Assembly (NCBI GenBank): GCA_963789425.1
Contig: CAWBKM010000005.1
Coordinates: forward strand, 1 to 64,000
Length of the DNA: 64,000 nucleotides
Reading direction: 5' to 3'
Origin: Telmatobacter sp963789425
Lineage (GTDB): Bacteria > Acidobacteriota > Terriglobia > Terriglobales > Acidobacteriaceae
Positions 62,165 to 64,000 of this stretch are shown one piece after another; positions within the stretch are counted from its first letter, which is position 1, and each line of letters begins with the position of its first letter. The position numbers were made by a program, and so were the translations under genes. Under the pieces are notes generated by a model. The model searched no databases, was not told the DNA's origin, and saw nothing but the letters and a program-made list of their open reading frames with translations.

Positions 62165-63354
62165 ACCTCTTTCCCTCACTCGACGCGAAGGACCGCAGGC
62201 TGCTCATGGGCTGCTTTATTGCGGTTGTCGTTCTCGCATTTGTAACTGCATTCCTGTCGCGCAACGAAAACGGCGACAACAATACCGTGCCAAGCTCGTA
62301 TCTGACTGGCAAGCACGGCGCGCGCGCAGCCTACGAATTGCTGCAGGCGAGCGGATACAACGTGCAGCGATGGGAGCAGCCGTTGAGCGATCTGGCTGAA
62401 CGCGCCGACCGCCAGACGGTCGTCATCTTCGCCGAGCCCGATCAGGGTGACGTTGCGGCGGAAGATCTGAAAGCGGTGCGGGACATCGTCGCCAAGGGCG
62501 GCCGCATCCTGGTGACGGGATGGACGGGCGGAATGATTGCGCCCGACGGCAACGCACAGCCGCCGACGCAGTTTCAAGTCGCGTGCAAGCTCACTCCGCA
62601 GGGACTCGATCCGCTGGCGGGCGCCGGCGAAGTGTGGATGGTTCCTGAAGCCAGTTGGGGATTCGACCACCCGCTCGATCGCGTGCAATACAACTGCGCA
62701 GGTACTCCCGCAGTAGTGGAATACTCCGAAGGCAAAGGCGAAGTGATTTGGTGGGCGAGCTCCACACCCATTGAAAACAGCACCATCAGCCGCGCCGACA
62801 ATATGAACCTCTTTCTGAACGTGCTTGGCTCCCGCGAAGACCACCACATCTATTGGGATGAGTCGCTGCACGGCGAAACTCGCACGGAGTGGTTCTACGC
62901 GAACGGTCCGGCGATCTGGCTTCTGCGTGGCGCGCTTGTTGGGATCGGACTGCTGATTCTCTTCAGCTTTAGCCGGCGCCGCGGACCGGTGCGCGACCTG
63001 CCGGCTCCGGTGCGCGCTACGCCCGTCGAATTCCTTGAGGCGCTGGGCTCGCTCTACGCGGAGGCGCGGGCCTCAGCGACAGCTGTTGACCTCGCTTTTG
63101 AGCGCTTTCGCCGCCGCATGGGCGATCTATGCGGATTGAAGGGCGCAAAGATGAGTGCGGAGGAGTTGGCGAAGGTGTTGCGCCGGCGCTTCCCGCAGGC
63201 CTCACCGGAGCTGGAGAAAGATCTGGCCGATTGCGAGGTGGCCGCAACAAATGACAAGCTGCCGCCAAAAAGCGCTTTGGCGCTGGTGCAGGCGCTGAAC
63301 CGGCACAACGAGTTGCTGAGCGCCGCGGCGCGTGCGGGCCCGGCGCATCGATGA
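62161..63354 (+). CDS. DUF4350 domain protein
   Basis: 397 aa. An N-terminal membrane anchor (LLMGCFIAVVVLAFVTAFLS) is followed by the DUF4350 core YLTGKHGARAAYELLQASGY, VVIFAEPDQGDV and EVIWWASSTPIENSTISRAD. A second membrane helix (AIWLLRGALVGIGLLILFSF) and a cytoplasmic helical C-terminus complete it. The domain resembles the GldG/ABC-associated fold. Start overlaps DUF4129 by 4 nt. It probably forms a membrane complex with DUF4129 and is worked on by the MoxR ATPase downstream. Confidence 0.85.
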   Translation: MNLFPSLDAKDRRLLMGCFIAVVVLAFVTAFLSRNENGDNNTVPSSYLTGKHGARAAYELLQASGYNVQRWEQPLSDLAERADRQTVVIFAEPDQGDVAAEDLKAVRDIVAKGGRILVTGWTGGMIAPDGNAQPPTQFQVACKLTPQGLDPLAGAGEVWMVPEASWGFDHPLDRVQYNCAGTPAVVEYSEGKGEVIWWASSTPIENSTISRADNMNLFLNVLGSREDHHIYWDESLHGETRTEWFYANGPAIWLLRGALVGIGLLILFSFSRRRGPVRDLPAPVRATPVEFLEALGSLYAEARASATAVDLAFERFRRRMGDLCGLKGAKMSAEELAKVLRRRFPQASPELEKDLADCEVAATNDKLPPKSALALVQALNRHNELLSAAARAGPAHR

Positions 63355-63409
63355 AAATTGAACGTGCCCGAAAAATCGAACCATCGAAGCAGAAAGCAAG
63401 GAGATCGGA

Positions 63410-64000
63410 ATGACCGAGGAAACGAATCTGGGACAGGGCTCACAGTCACAGGGTGCGACATTGCCGGCGACGCAGCAACTTCTGGCCGCATCGCGCACGG
63501 AGCTGGGACGCGTGATCGCGGGACAAAGCGAAGTGATCGGCGAGGTTCTGGTCGCTGTGTTGACGCAGGGCCACGCGGTGCTTGAAGGGGTGCCGGGTAT
63601 TGCGAAAACGCTCATCGTCAAATCGGTCGGCCGCCTGCTTGGCCTCGGCTTCCAGCGCGTGCAGGGCACGCCGGACTTGATGCCGGCCGACATTCTGGGC
63701 ACCACAATGTTTCGGCCGGGCACCGACACCTTCACATTCCACGCCGGCCCGGTCTTTACCGACCTGCTGCTGGTGGACGAAATCAATCGCATGCCTCCGC
63801 GCACGCAAGCTGCGCTGCTGGAATGTATGGAAGAGCGCCAAGTGACGAGCGACGGCGTCCAGCGTCCGCTTCCTCCGTGGTTCACCGTCTTTGCCACTGA
63901 GAATCCCATCGACTTTGAAGGCACGTATCCATTGCCTGAGGCGCAGCTCGACCGCTTTCTGCTCAAAATCAAAGTGGGCTATCCGGACCCGGACGATGAG
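63410..64000 (+). CDS. MoxR-family AAA+ ATPase, partial
   Basis: 197 codons from ATG 63410 to the window edge; the C-terminal lid is missing. GGAG lies 7 nt before the start. Walker A is LEGVPGIAKTLIVKSVGRLL (GVPGxAKT, the MoxR form), Walker B LLLVDEINRMPPRTQAALLE, and sensor 1 FATENPIDFEGTYPLPEAQL is diagnostic. MoxR proteins are chaperone-like ATPases that mature other complexes, often with DUF58 and VWA proteins; those would be expected just past the window edge. Confidence 0.92.
   Translation, partial: MTEETNLGQGSQSQGATLPATQQLLAASRTELGRVIAGQSEVIGEVLVAVLTQGHAVLEGVPGIAKTLIVKSVGRLLGLGFQRVQGTPDLMPADILGTTMFRPGTDTFTFHAGPVFTDLLLVDEINRMPPRTQAALLECMEERQVTSDGVQRPLPPWFTVFATENPIDFEGTYPLPEAQLDRFLLKIKVGYPDPDDE

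Overview
The window looks like a chromosomal segment of an Acidobacteriota bacterium, most likely class Terriglobia (former subdivision 1). This is inferred from gene content and style, not from a database match: a tandem DUF507 pair, a large Tat-exported sugar-active protein, a GH3 glucosidase beside a sorbosone-dehydrogenase-like lipoprotein, a divergent Hfq with an N-terminal tail, many secreted proteins of unknown function, and gene spacers packed with degenerate repeats. From about 6.2 kb onward it is GC-rich core chromosome. The first ~6.1 kb and the 50-54 kb block are accessory.

Layout. 1-6.1 kb: a remnant-like integrated element (two secreted unknowns, an XRE regulator, a four-gene overlapping replication module ending in a CHC2/TOPRIM primase-ATPase, an AlpA-like HTH) abutting tRNA-Glu(CTC), with no integrase visible. 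6.3-12.8 kb: DUF507 pair, 917-aa Tat protein, thioredoxin-like [2Fe-2S] ferredoxin, recJ. 13.1-18.2 kb: a minus-strand translation cluster tRNA-Thr(TGT), tRNA-Tyr, a small membrane protein, tRNA-Thr(GGT), tRNA-Gly, a small unknown, tuf, rpmG, tRNA-Trp, secE, nusG, rplK. It stops at rplK, with no rplA-rplJ-rplL-rpoBC behind it. 18.5-30.7 kb: tandem secreted paralogues, a PilZ protein, GH3, a sugar dehydrogenase and a CSS-EAL c-di-GMP phosphodiesterase. 31-38 kb: an XRE/membrane-protein operon, holB, hfq, sua5, a CYTH protein and a CpaE-like ATPase. 38-49.7 kb: secA, clpC, lolD, ctaB, a DUF420 protein, a secreted protein, an alpha/beta hydrolase and a DUF1801 protein.

49.9-54 kb is a decayed defence-like module. 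A beta-class DNA methyltransferase with an Mrr-like nuclease tail is split by a 1300-bp IS5-type insertion sequence flanked by CTAG. Removing the IS and one CTAG restores one open frame. The next gene carries an HEPN-like Rx4H motif and is cut by one in-frame TAA.

55-64 kb: blaI-blaR1-htrA transcribed leftward as a probable regulated proteolysis operon, then a rightward operon of two paralogous membrane proteins, DUF4129, DUF4350 and a MoxR ATPase that runs off the window.

The least explained signal lies between genes. There is a family of at least 11 hairpins starting GGGTGCCCC whose stems differ but still pair. A second family ends in a GATCTGCGGTTGC tail. Four long inverted-repeat pairs occur only inside the translation cluster. 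A 143-bp AT-rich element occurs twice, 21,764 bp apart, with every internal landmark at identical spacing.
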